DNA of 64,000 bases from Rhizobium sp. AC27/96 (GTDB lineage: Bacteria; Pseudomonadota; Alphaproteobacteria; Rhizobiales; Rhizobiaceae). The translations under genes were made by a program, and so were the position numbers. Below the pieces are notes generated by a model. The model had not been told where the DNA came from. It worked only from the letters and a program-made list of their open reading frames with translations, and did not search any database. Numbering within the stretch: position 1 is the stretch's first letter; the number at the start of each line of letters is the position of its first letter. Positions 8,170 to 15,533 of this stretch are shown piece after piece. The DNA lies in assembly GCF_001692325.1 (NCBI RefSeq), contig NZ_LXKN01000032.1, positions 414,585 through 478,584 on the forward strand, written 5' to 3'.

Positions 8170-9390
8170 ATGAACGATATCGATGCGATACCCCTTTCCA
8201 CAGAAGGGGAAGCCGTGGACGCAGCCGAATTCCGGTGGGACGGCAACAGCTTCGAGGCTGGAGTCGGCATCGCTGCTTCAGGCGGCGGCTTTCGCGCGAT
8301 GCTGTTTCACGTCGGCGCCTTCATTCGGCTAGCAGAGCTTGGTATGCTGCAGCAGGCAAAACGCATCTCCAGCGTTTCCGGTGGTTCCATCGCCGCCGGC
8401 TGGCTTGCCTGCGTCTGGCCGGAGTTGGTCAAGGCTGAGTTCGCTAATATGAACGATGTCTTTGTCGGCCCGATGCTCGATTTTGCCCGTTCGCGGATCG
8501 ATGTCATTGATGCGATTATCGGGCTTCTGCCCGGTACATCAGCGGCAAAACAAGTCGAGAAATCCTACGACAAGCACCTGTTTCGCGGCCGCAGCCTTCA
8601 GGATCTCCCGGATCAGCCGCAATTCGTGTTCTGCGCAACGAACCTGCAGACAGGCGTGCTCTGGCGCTTCTGCAAGGCCTATGCCGGCGACTATATTGTC
8701 GGACGGCTCGACCGGCCGGATTTTCCGCTGGCCCGGGCTGTTGCCTCCTCCTCGGCGTTTCCACCCTTTCTGTCGCCCATGGTTCTCAACTTTGCGGATG
8801 GCAGTTTCCATGATTGGCCGGCTGCGCCGCGCCGACCGGTGCCGTCGATCGGCGATTTTCGCAGGACCGTCATTCTGACGGACGGCGGCGTCTACGACAA
8901 TCACGGCGTCGAGCCGCTGGTGAAACGCTTCGCAACCCTCTTCGTCAGCGATGGCGGCGCCCCCTTCAGCCGAAATCCCAGGCTTTGCCGCAACTGGGTC
9001 AGTCAGCTTCGCCGGATACTGGATGTAACCGACAACCAGGTAAGGGCTCTTCGCCGGCGCGATCTGATCGGGCGTTTCAAAGACAGTGATGCATTCGCCG
9101 ATGAGGCGGCGCTGGTGACGGCGCAAGCCCATGCCCGCTTCGGTGCCTATTGGGGTATCGATACCGATCCCTCGAAACTTGTGCCTGAAGATGCGTTGCC
9201 TTGTTCAGCGGCCGCCGCATCTTCCCTTGCCGCCGTGCCCACTCGGCTCAGCAATCTTGGTGACGAGGTCTCCGAGAAGCTGGTCAACTGGGGATATGCG
9301 ATCTGCGATCGCAGTGTTCGGACAAATTATGTCGGGCCGCTGCGGCCGGTTGTTCCGGTCTGGCCCTTTCCAAAACATTCACTGGCATAG
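8170..9390 (+). CDS. Patatin-like phospholipase
   Basis: Protein of 406 residues with the patatin catalytic dyad. The oxyanion segment ASGGGFRAM (36-44), the nucleophile S70 in SVSGGSIAAGW and the dyad aspartate in LTDGGVYDNHG (about residue 238) are all present. Predicted serine acyl hydrolase of membrane lipids; no signal peptide, so cytoplasmic or secreted by another route. It lies 54 bp after the phospholipase D-like gene in the same direction. About 330 bp without genes and a hairpin follow, so it probably ends the transcription unit. Confidence 0.88.
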   Translation: MNDIDAIPLSTEGEAVDAAEFRWDGNSFEAGVGIAASGGGFRAMLFHVGAFIRLAELGMLQQAKRISSVSGGSIAAGWLACVWPELVKAEFANMNDVFVGPMLDFARSRIDVIDAIIGLLPGTSAAKQVEKSYDKHLFRGRSLQDLPDQPQFVFCATNLQTGVLWRFCKAYAGDYIVGRLDRPDFPLARAVASSSAFPPFLSPMVLNFADGSFHDWPAAPRRPVPSIGDFRRTVILTDGGVYDNHGVEPLVKRFATLFVSDGGAPFSRNPRLCRNWVSQLRRILDVTDNQVRALRRRDLIGRFKDSDAFADEAALVTAQAHARFGAYWGIDTDPSKLVPEDALPCSAAAASSLAAVPTRLSNLGDEVSEKLVNWGYAICDRSVRTNYVGPLRPVVPVWPFPKHSLA

Positions 9391-9719
9391 CAGCGCTTGA
9401 TCATTCGGCGCGAAGCTCCAGATAGGCTTGGCGGATGAACTCTCATCGGAGCTATCCGTCCAACGCTGCTCTCCGGAAAATCTGAGACTTCGGGCCTTGT
9501 AGATCACAGGCCCGACCGTCGCGGCGCGGATGCGCATCCCTTGAATAGTTCGATCATCGCGATGCTGATTGTTTCTGGTTCCAATTCACACGATAGAGCG
9601 GTTTCTTTGAAGGGCGTCAGATTTCATAAACCATCTCGCAGCGATTGCGTGATATTCCGGTCTGACTTCGACTATAGCCGGTGCGTGCCATTCATTGCGG
9701 CTCCGCGCGAGGATTGGGA
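9391..9719. other. Gene-free interval with a terminator-like hairpin
   Basis: 329 bp between the patatin gene and the diguanylate cyclase. It holds a hairpin at 9491-9514 and otherwise no reading frame or repeat that I can support. Confidence 0.5.
9491..9514 (+). terminator. Hairpin downstream of the patatin gene
   Basis: CGGGCCT pairs exactly with AGGCCCG across a 10-base loop, about 100 bp after the patatin stop. No T-run follows, so it may be a processing or Rho-assisted end rather than a classical terminator. Confidence 0.35.
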
Positions 9720-10820
9720 ATGCTGATGGAAATACAAACGCATTTGCCGTCGTTGGTTCGCGTCCTGGGCCAAGTGGCAATTATCGTCTATGCCTATTCC
9801 TGGGTCATCCGGACGATCGAGCGCGGCGTTTTGAAATCTGTCGCCATCGGGTTGCTCTTTGGCCTTGGCGGCATTCTGTCGATGGGCGATCCGATCCAAT
9901 GGATGCCCGGCATCTTCCAGGATGGTCGTTCGATCCTGCTTGTTCTCACGCCGATCTATGGCGGTGCGGTCGGCACCGTGGTTGCGGTGATCATGATGGC
10001 TGTGTTTCGCTTCCTTGTCGGCGGTATCGGCGCCGTCGGTGGTGTTGCCGGCATTCTGATCGTTGCGACCGTAGGATATTTTCTGACGCTCGTGCCGCGG
10101 CAATGGACCGGCATCGGGTGGAAGCGCTCGGCGCTCTTCGGTCTGGCAACGACCACATCGCTTGTCGTTCTCATCTTCCTGCCATGGCCGGTCGCGAAAG
10201 AACTTCTACTTTCCGCGACGCTTCCCGTCACGATCGTCAATATCCTCGGCGTTATGCTGCTGTCAGACCTGCTCGAGCGCGAACGCTACCGCATCGGCAT
10301 TCAGCGTGCGCTTGAGAACGAGGCCAGCCTCGATCCGCTCACGAAGTTGCCAAATCGCCGCGTCCTGCAGCGCGAGGGCGATCGTTGCAGCAAGGAAGCC
10401 GGAACGAGGAGGATTCCCTTTTCGATCATCATGCTCGATATCGACCACTTCAAGAAGATCAACGACAGCTGGGGTCACTCCTTCGGCGATACGGTTCTGG
10501 CGCGGGTGGCCGATGTGATCCGCCAGACCGTGCGCAAGACCGACATCGCAGCCCGCTACGGCGGCGAGGAGATCGTCGTGCTGTTACCGAACACCGACAT
10601 GAGGGCGGCCGGAAACCTTGCCGAGAAAATCCGCAACGACATCGAGACCACCGTGCTGATGTTCGAGCAGGAAACGATCCACGTCACCGTGAGTATGGGC
10701 ATTGCCTGTTCCCATGAACCCTCGGCCGACTTCAAGCATGTCCTCGAAGCGGCGGACAAGGCGCTCTACCGCGCAAAGGCAAGCGGCCGCAATCGCGTCG
10801 AACTGGCGGAGACTGCGTAG
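9720..10820 (+). CDS. Membrane-bound diguanylate cyclase (5TM sensor + GGDEF)
   Basis: Protein of about 366 residues that makes cyclic di-GMP. The N-terminal ~190 residues are hydrophobic with five or more membrane segments, including the GRSILLVLTPIYGGAVG pattern of 5TMR-LYT sensor regions. A GGDEF domain follows: DPLTKLPNRR, the metal site DIDHFKKIND, and the active loop GGEEI at about residues 280-284. An allosteric RxxD site, RKTD, sits five residues before that loop, so product inhibition is expected. The ATG at 9720 is chosen because CGAGGA lies just upstream; a GTG at 9681 would add 13 residues lacking hydrophobic character. Converges on the lanthipeptide dehydratase gene. Confidence 0.9.
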   Translation: MLMEIQTHLPSLVRVLGQVAIIVYAYSWVIRTIERGVLKSVAIGLLFGLGGILSMGDPIQWMPGIFQDGRSILLVLTPIYGGAVGTVVAVIMMAVFRFLVGGIGAVGGVAGILIVATVGYFLTLVPRQWTGIGWKRSALFGLATTTSLVVLIFLPWPVAKELLLSATLPVTIVNILGVMLLSDLLERERYRIGIQRALENEASLDPLTKLPNRRVLQREGDRCSKEAGTRRIPFSIIMLDIDHFKKINDSWGHSFGDTVLARVADVIRQTVRKTDIAARYGGEEIVVLLPNTDMRAAGNLAEKIRNDIETTVLMFEQETIHVTVSMGIACSHEPSADFKHVLEAADKALYRAKASGRNRVELAETA

Positions 10821-10887
10821 AGCTGTTCTGAACACATGCCCAGAAGGCCGCGGACTTCATAACGAGAAAAACGACAAGCACTGCAAA

Positions 10888-12396
10888 TCAAATAGCAAGA
10901 GCTTGTTTAAGGAGATTGGTCTCGCGAGTAACGGAGTCGGGCGCAAAATCGCTCAACTCGCACAAAGACGCCGGCGGCGTGGGTAAAGAAGTTGATACAG
11001 GAGGAAGAGCCAAGCGGTCAAAAGCTTCTCGATCAAGAATAAAGGTAGGGATATCGCCGAGCATCATGGCATCAGCTTCGGCGCAGGCGATTGCCTCAAC
11101 TTCTTTTGACGGGCTTGTTCCCCTCGACTTTTCAAGAAACTTCTGTCTAACGCTAGAGACATCCAGATCAATGTAACATCCGTAGATCTCGCGGGCGATA
11201 TTCGCGTAGAACTGCGTTGGCCTTAATATGATTCTGGGCTGAGATTGGCACAGATCGCGCAGATGCGATGTCCAGTTCGAGTCTGCCTGCAAATACCAGA
11301 TGGAAGCACAAGCTGCTGAAAAGCCCTCCGTAAAAAAACTCGCGAAATCCTCAATCGGTATCCGGTGTCCGTTGATTCTCGGGCCGCAGGTCTCCTCCGA
11401 AATGTTCACGGTACGAGAGTGAAACGTGCTTTCTCGACGAGACAAGCCATCGCTTGTGAGAACATCATGAGGCAGCATGGCAAGGTCGGTCACGCTGGTT
11501 TTTGAAAACCAAAGCTTTGATCGCATATCGTATCTAGATACCCCATAGGGACTTGGTGCGGCAAATGCCTCGGTGTCTATTGGAACCGGATTTGGTCCAG
11601 TTGCGATGATGTTTTCGTTATGCATATCTGCCGAACGGCAGAGCTGGCAAATCGCCAAAAGCAGACCTGCTCTGCGATAGAATTGTTCAACCTCACTGGT
11701 GGTTCGACAGTCTTCCTGCGCGACCTCTTCTTCCCATGTGTGGTTTCCACCATGGAGTATCTTTGGGAATCGCAACCGAAGCTCCCCTGGCAGCCTGCCT
11801 GAAACAAGATCGTGGATTTGCCGAAATGCCATGGCCGATGAGGCGCTTCGTGGCTTGTAGATGAGTGTTTTGCCAGACTTGAAATGGATTCGTGAAACCG
11901 TCGCACCACCATAGTGCGCGTCGCCCAAACCTATCGCGATGTTGGCGATCTCATCGCTGGGATCGATCGCGAAGTCATCGCTTAGCCGAAGACGGTGTCT
12001 TTCTCTATTTTCGAGAATGACGCGGACAGATCGGACAGTCAGCATCAGCCGAATGGCGATTCCTTGATTGAGTGCCGGATAGGCGCGGAGAACATCCAAC
12101 CACTGCTGAGATATATTTTTGTCTTGCTCGACGGAGAACTTGGCGCTCGTGAATGCCATAAGATCCACGTATCTGCTCAGAATATGTCCCGTCACCGATC
12201 TTGCGATATCAAGCGCATGATCGGACGGTGCTAACGGTGCGAGTTCACTGTAGACATATCGCAATGTCGATTTTCTCAGGGGGGAAAGGGCGGTGTCCTG
12301 AAATGTCGGCTCTCTCTCCATCTCCCGAGCTAAAAAGTCTGCTGTCTTCGACCAATCTTCCTTTGCTGCAGGCATTATCCGAGGTTTCTCCGCCAA
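10888..12396 (-). CDS. Stand-alone LanM-type lanthipeptide dehydratase (DUF4135)
   Basis: Protein of 502 residues equivalent to only the N-terminal dehydratase half of class II lanthipeptide synthetases (LanM, usually 900-1100 residues). The kinase-like phosphorylation site is complete: IYKPRS with K181, DMHNENIIA with D257, H259 and N262, and VPIDTEAF with D274. The elimination site is represented by RIILRPTQFY (R388, R392, T394), matching the conserved R…R-x-T-x-x-Y of LanM lyase regions. It should phosphorylate and dehydrate Ser/Thr in a peptide. No cyclase domain follows; that activity is encoded by the gene immediately upstream. The start is a TTG at 12396 with GGAG nine bases before it; an ATG seven codons later is possible. 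Third gene of the operon. Confidence 0.85.
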   Translation of the reverse strand: MAEKPRIMPAAKEDWSKTADFLAREMEREPTFQDTALSPLRKSTLRYVYSELAPLAPSDHALDIARSVTGHILSRYVDLMAFTSAKFSVEQDKNISQQWLDVLRAYPALNQGIAIRLMLTVRSVRVILENRERHRLRLSDDFAIDPSDEIANIAIGLGDAHYGGATVSRIHFKSGKTLIYKPRSASSAMAFRQIHDLVSGRLPGELRLRFPKILHGGNHTWEEEVAQEDCRTTSEVEQFYRRAGLLLAICQLCRSADMHNENIIATGPNPVPIDTEAFAAPSPYGVSRYDMRSKLWFSKTSVTDLAMLPHDVLTSDGLSRRESTFHSRTVNISEETCGPRINGHRIPIEDFASFFTEGFSAACASIWYLQADSNWTSHLRDLCQSQPRIILRPTQFYANIAREIYGCYIDLDVSSVRQKFLEKSRGTSPSKEVEAIACAEADAMMLGDIPTFILDREAFDRLALPPVSTSLPTPPASLCELSDFAPDSVTRETNLLKQALAI

Positions 12397-12412
12397 AGGT
12401 GATTGCTCCAGC

Positions 12413-13498
12413 CTAGATTTGGAAAAACAGCGGGCTGGGTTTGGCGGGACCTCCGAGTGCCCTGCCCATTACCCAACATAATCCGGAAAGACCGCGGAAC
12501 AGGCCAATGCCGCCGATATCGGTTGGTACCGATAGGCAAAACGAGGAGATCACGCTGTTGAGCTTAACCCGGGCCGCCTCTGATAAGGATTGATCCCCGA
12601 CGATTTCGGCCGCTTTGAACAGAACTTCAGCTTGGCCCAGTGAACCGCAGCACAAGCTCATAAGCGAGTTTTCAGTAGATGCTGCGAGCAGAGCAAGCTT
12701 TCGCCGAGCGACTTCCTGTTGGGCAAGGCTAAGCGCGTTCCAATTTGCGAGCCGGGCGACGAGATGACCGGCGATCCCTCGACACCATGACAGGGTTGCC
12801 GAAGTGACTATTGTTGCCGCTGAATAAGTTGGATCAGTTTCCAAAATGCGATCTTCGATCTCTATGCAACGAAGAGATTGCACTTGCGCGGCATAATGCT
12901 TGGCGCCTCGGCTCAATATATGCAGACCAAGCGAAACTCCGCTCAGCCCATGCGCCAGTCCTGTTCCCATCTGGGAGATCAAGGTCTCGTCGCCTTGAGT
13001 TTCGACATACATGACAATTTCGTCGCAGAGCGCTGAAAGCGCGGGCGGTAGAGGCTGATTGCGGGCCTCTGAGAGGCGAACCAAGCCTGCACATAGGCCA
13101 ATTCGGCCATGCAGAAGATCGAGATCGGATATGGTCAGCGGATAGGCTGTAAGATTGGTTGCCGGATCCCGGATCAGCTGGCCTTCGCAGATCTCATTTG
13201 TGTTGCTCATGTGCTTGAACGCGAATGCACTCGCGTAAGCTCGCCCTCCTACCCCGTCCAATATGCCGGCTGACTGAGATGGGTGAGGTAAGCTAAATAA
13301 ATCGGCCAACACCGTTAGGCATCGCCGTTCCAATTTTGGAAAAAATTGCGATACGACGGCGACCGCTAAAGACGATCCCAAGTCGCCACCGTAAATATTG
13401 TTTGGAGAGTGAAAGTGGCTGCGAGCTTCCAGGCTTGAAAGCACCGCCAGACCACAAGTCTCCGCCAACTCGATCGTGTTGTTGATTGGCATCATCAC
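12413..13498 (-). CDS. Stand-alone LanC-like lanthipeptide cyclase
   Basis: Protein of 361 residues matching the LanC cyclase fold or the C-terminal half of LanM. It has the catalytic-histidine segment GLAHGLSG (H183) and the zinc ligands C239 in SWCRG and C283-C284 in LCCGSLG, then GLFRGLSGL near the end. The Cys-Cys-Gly motif replaces the usual Cys-His-Gly, so the zinc would have three cysteine ligands as in ProcM-type enzymes, which are known for promiscuous ring formation. The start is GTG 13498 or either of the next two in-frame ATGs (13495, 13492); no strong ribosome site, so translational coupling to the upstream peptide gene (21 bp away) is plausible. Its stop is 16 bp before the dehydratase start. 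Confidence 0.82.
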   Translation of the reverse strand: MMMPINNTIELAETCGLAVLSSLEARSHFHSPNNIYGGDLGSSLAVAVVSQFFPKLERRCLTVLADLFSLPHPSQSAGILDGVGGRAYASAFAFKHMSNTNEICEGQLIRDPATNLTAYPLTISDLDLLHGRIGLCAGLVRLSEARNQPLPPALSALCDEIVMYVETQGDETLISQMGTGLAHGLSGVSLGLHILSRGAKHYAAQVQSLRCIEIEDRILETDPTYSAATIVTSATLSWCRGIAGHLVARLANWNALSLAQQEVARRKLALLAASTENSLMSLCCGSLGQAEVLFKAAEIVGDQSLSEAARVKLNSVISSFCLSVPTDIGGIGLFRGLSGLCWVMGRALGGPAKPSPLFFQI

Positions 13499-13518
13499 AC
13501 AAGTGTGGCGAAGATTTT

Positions 13519-13803
13519 TTAAACTCCATCACCTTTCAAGGCTTCAATGTCTGCAGTTATAAAGCGGCTTACCATGTCCAAACTGATCGACGGATTCGTT
13601 TGCGTATCTATTTTAGTGCAAGTCGAAAAAGTGGTATTCTTTTCACCGCAAGGGCTGCACCTTGTAAGAGATTCATCCGAGAAAAATACGCCCAAATCTG
13701 CTTGCGATGTGTCTCTTGGTGAACGAGACAATTCTTCTGCGGCAATACCCTCTTCTACCGCCCTCAAAAAAGTTTTGAGATTTACAGAATTCAAATTATC
13801 CAC
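13519..13803 (-). CDS. Small Cys/Ser/Thr peptide, candidate lanthipeptide precursor
   Basis: Protein of 94 residues, first gene of the operon with the LanC-like and LanM-dehydratase genes. It starts at GTG 13803 behind an excellent GGGAGG ribosome site. The N-terminal ~40 residues are acidic and helical (FLRAVEEGIAAEEL), like a leader peptide. The only cysteines, C49, C52 and C62, lie in a Ser/Thr-rich centre (LTRCSPCGEKNTTFSTCT) that could form up to three (methyl)lanthionines. Unusually, about 30 further residues with a helical look follow this centre, whereas precursor cores normally end the peptide. It could instead be an accessory protein. Assignment as substrate rests on position and composition, not on homology. 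Confidence 0.5.
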   Translation of the reverse strand: MDNLNSVNLKTFLRAVEEGIAAEELSRSPRDTSQADLGVFFSDESLTRCSPCGEKNTTFSTCTKIDTQTNPSISLDMVSRFITADIEALKGDGV

Positions 13804-13837
13804 ATTTGCCTCCCGCGTGTATTAATTCACATAGCCA

Positions 13838-14041
13838 CTAAAGAGTACTGATATTTTCTTCAGTGTTCAAGTTTAAATGAGAATTCATGAGGGTGTTATT
13901 GGAAATGTTATTGAGCGCATAGCATGTCTCATGCTCTTGGCGACCGCGAAGCTTTCGTCGCCTTTCCGATGGCCAGGTGCCGGTATCGGTGTGGAAATTG
14001 TGAAGCTGCGTAAAATCTTGAGATTTGTAGCAAATGCTCAT
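13838..14041 (-). CDS. Possible small upstream peptide gene in the lanthipeptide operon
   Basis: Reading frame of 67 residues (MSICYKSQDF…) ending 34 bp before the candidate precursor, on the same strand. It contains two cysteines and an Asn/Ser/Thr-rich C-terminus (NNISNNTLMNSHLN). No good ribosome site precedes the ATG and the region is AT-rich, so it may be chance. Reported because a second precursor would sit exactly here. Confidence 0.2.
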   Translation of the reverse strand: MSICYKSQDFTQLHNFHTDTGTWPSERRRKLRGRQEHETCYALNNISNNTLMNSHLNLNTEENISTL

Positions 14042-14076
14042 GATTTCATCGTCATGGGGGTGGCCATGTGTCCTTG

Positions 14077-14098
14077 ACGCCGGACGGCAGTCCGGCGT
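14077..14098. other. Perfect 9-bp stem-loop before the cobalamin riboswitch
   Basis: ACGCCGGAC, loop GGCA, then the exact complement GTCCGGCGT. It ends five bases before the riboswitch P1 helix and is not followed by a T-run. It may insulate the riboswitch transcript from the divergent lanthipeptide promoter region or be a peripheral riboswitch helix. Confidence 0.5.
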
Positions 14099-14103
14099 AA
14101 CTG

Positions 14104-14342
14104 GATGCGACGGTTCCCCGAGGAAGGCTTCGAGGGGATTAATAGGGAACACGGTGAGGACGACCCAAAAGGGACCTAGACCGTGGCTGCCCCCGCAACT
14201 GTAAGCGGATTGCCGATCATCCCGGGTGCGACCAGCCTGCTGGCCGCCTCAGGTGGCTTCAGGGCCATGCCACTGCGAAGACAAATCGCGGGAAGGCAGA
14301 TGATCGTCAGACATTCGCGAGCCAGGAGACCTGCCGTCGATC
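14104..14342 (+). promoter_or_regulatory. Cobalamin (AdoCbl) riboswitch upstream of the BtuFCD-like operon
   Basis: Contains the invariant core GGCTGCCCCCGCAACTGTAA and the 3' element GAGCCAGGAGACCTGC (the B12 box region), plus GGGAACACGGTG in the 5' half. The closing helix P1 pairs CGACGG (14108-14113) with CCGTCG (14334-14339). Placed in the leader of the ABC operon starting at 14516; in such leaders B12 binding represses the downstream corrinoid or metal uptake genes. Confidence 0.95.
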
Positions 14343-14385
14343 ACGATCCAATCAACCGGGCGGGGATGCCTGGAAAGGACAGAGA

Positions 14386-14466
14386 ATGATTGACCTGAGC
14401 CTTCGATATTACCAGGCGTTTTTCGGCCTTGATTGCGGTCTTTGCAACCGGCGGCGGTCTGTCTGA
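14386..14466 (+). CDS. Possible 26-residue leader peptide between riboswitch and ABC operon
   Basis: ATG at 14386 follows AAAGGACAGAGA, a better ribosome site than that of the binding-protein gene itself. The frame codes MIDLSLRYYQAF…CGLC… and stops at 14466, 49 bp before the binding-protein start. It could be the translated element that the riboswitch controls and that couples to the operon. It may also be chance. Confidence 0.3.
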   Translation: MIDLSLRYYQAFFGLDCGLCNRRRSV

Positions 14467-14515
14467 GCGCCATTGCGCCGAGGCTGCCAGATTTCCATTC
14501 TCATCGAGACCTTTC

Positions 14516-15532
14516 ATGCGCCATTTTTTGACGACCATTACATTTGCACTTGGGCTTAGCGGGTTTGCTGCGTCCGCCTTCGCGTCGACGCAATATCCGC
14601 TGACCATCAACAATTGCGGTCAGCAGGTTACCTTTCAGAAGGCTCCGACCAAGATCGTCTCCATCGGCCAGGGCATGACCGAGATCCTGCTGTCACTCGG
14701 CCTTGCCGATAAGATCGCAGGAACGGCCGTATGGGTCGGCCCGGTCTTGCCGCAATATACCGAAGCCAATGCCAAGATCCCGCGTCTGGCCGACAATGAT
14801 CCGAGCTTTGAGTCCGTGGTCGGCAAGGAACCGGATTTCGTCGGCGCTGAATTCGAGTGGCATATCGGCGCGCAAGGCGCGGTCGGCAAGCGCGAGCAGT
14901 TTTCCGAACTCGGCATCAACACCTATATCGCGCCGACCGACTGCGTCGCCAAGATCAATGCCGAAGGCGGTGACGGCGTGCGCAAGGAGCTGTTCACGAT
15001 GGGCCTGATCTATCAGGAGATCGATGAACTCGCCGAGATCTTCGACGTTAAAGATCGCGGCGATGCGCTGGTCGCGCAGCTGAAGAAGCGCGAGGCCGAT
15101 GCCGTCGCTTCGATCTCCGGTGCGCAGGCGAAGAACCTGCCGATCGTGTTCTGGTTTTCCAGCAAGGAAGTGAACGGTGACGCCTATATCGCCGGCAAGA
15201 ATAGCGCGCCGGCCTATATCCTGAAGACGATCGGCGCGAAGAATGTCGTGACGACCGAGGAGGAATGGCCGCTTGTGGGATGGGAAACGATCGCGCAGGC
15301 AAATCCCGCCGTCATCGTCATCGCGACCATGGATCGCCGCCGCTACGCCGCCGACGACCCGAAGGTCAAGCTCGACTTCCTCCAGAAGGATCCGGTCACC
15401 AGCCAGCTCGATGCGGTCAAGAACAAGCATTTCGTCATGATGGATGCGCAGTCGATGAACCCGACCATCCGCACTATCGATGGCATCGAGACGCTGGCCA
15501 AGGGCATCAAGTCCTTCGGTCTGGCAGAGTAG
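14516..15532 (+). CDS. BtuF/FhuD-type ABC transporter substrate-binding protein
   Basis: Periplasmic binding protein of 338 residues, type III fold used for B12, cobinamide, haem and Fe-siderophores. The signal peptide is about residues 1-24 (LGLSGFAASAFAS), followed by the family opening TINNCGQQVTFQKAPTKIVSIGQGMTEILLSLGL and the central KEPDFVGAEF. Start ATG 14516 gives a proper signal peptide. It is controlled by the cobalamin riboswitch at 14104-14342 and heads a tight operon with permease, ATPase and methyltransferase. Uptake of a corrinoid or its precursor is the likely role; cobalt chelates are an alternative. Confidence 0.88.
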   Translation: MRHFLTTITFALGLSGFAASAFASTQYPLTINNCGQQVTFQKAPTKIVSIGQGMTEILLSLGLADKIAGTAVWVGPVLPQYTEANAKIPRLADNDPSFESVVGKEPDFVGAEFEWHIGAQGAVGKREQFSELGINTYIAPTDCVAKINAEGGDGVRKELFTMGLIYQEIDELAEIFDVKDRGDALVAQLKKREADAVASISGAQAKNLPIVFWFSSKEVNGDAYIAGKNSAPAYILKTIGAKNVVTTEEEWPLVGWETIAQANPAVIVIATMDRRRYAADDPKVKLDFLQKDPVTSQLDAVKNKHFVMMDAQSMNPTIRTIDGIETLAKGIKSFGLAE

Positions 15533-15533
15533 A

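Larger units (their letters stand above)
13804..14107. other. AT-rich divergent regulatory interval
   Basis: About 300 bp between the lanthipeptide operon (leftward) and the first cobalamin riboswitch (rightward). It is visibly richer in A and T than the flanks and must hold both promoters. Contains the weak 67-residue frame 13838-14041 and the perfect hairpin 14077-14098. Confidence 0.5.

Noticed and set aside
10888..13498. Split synthetase as a simple frameshift or stop in a normal LanM gene
   Set aside because: The cyclase is encoded before the dehydratase, so a single frame error in a dehydratase-cyclase gene cannot give this arrangement; each gene also has its own start region.
13877..14077. 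66-codon plus-strand frame opposite the lanthipeptide leader region
   Set aside because: No ribosome site and it lies opposite the AT-rich upstream region; nothing supports translation.
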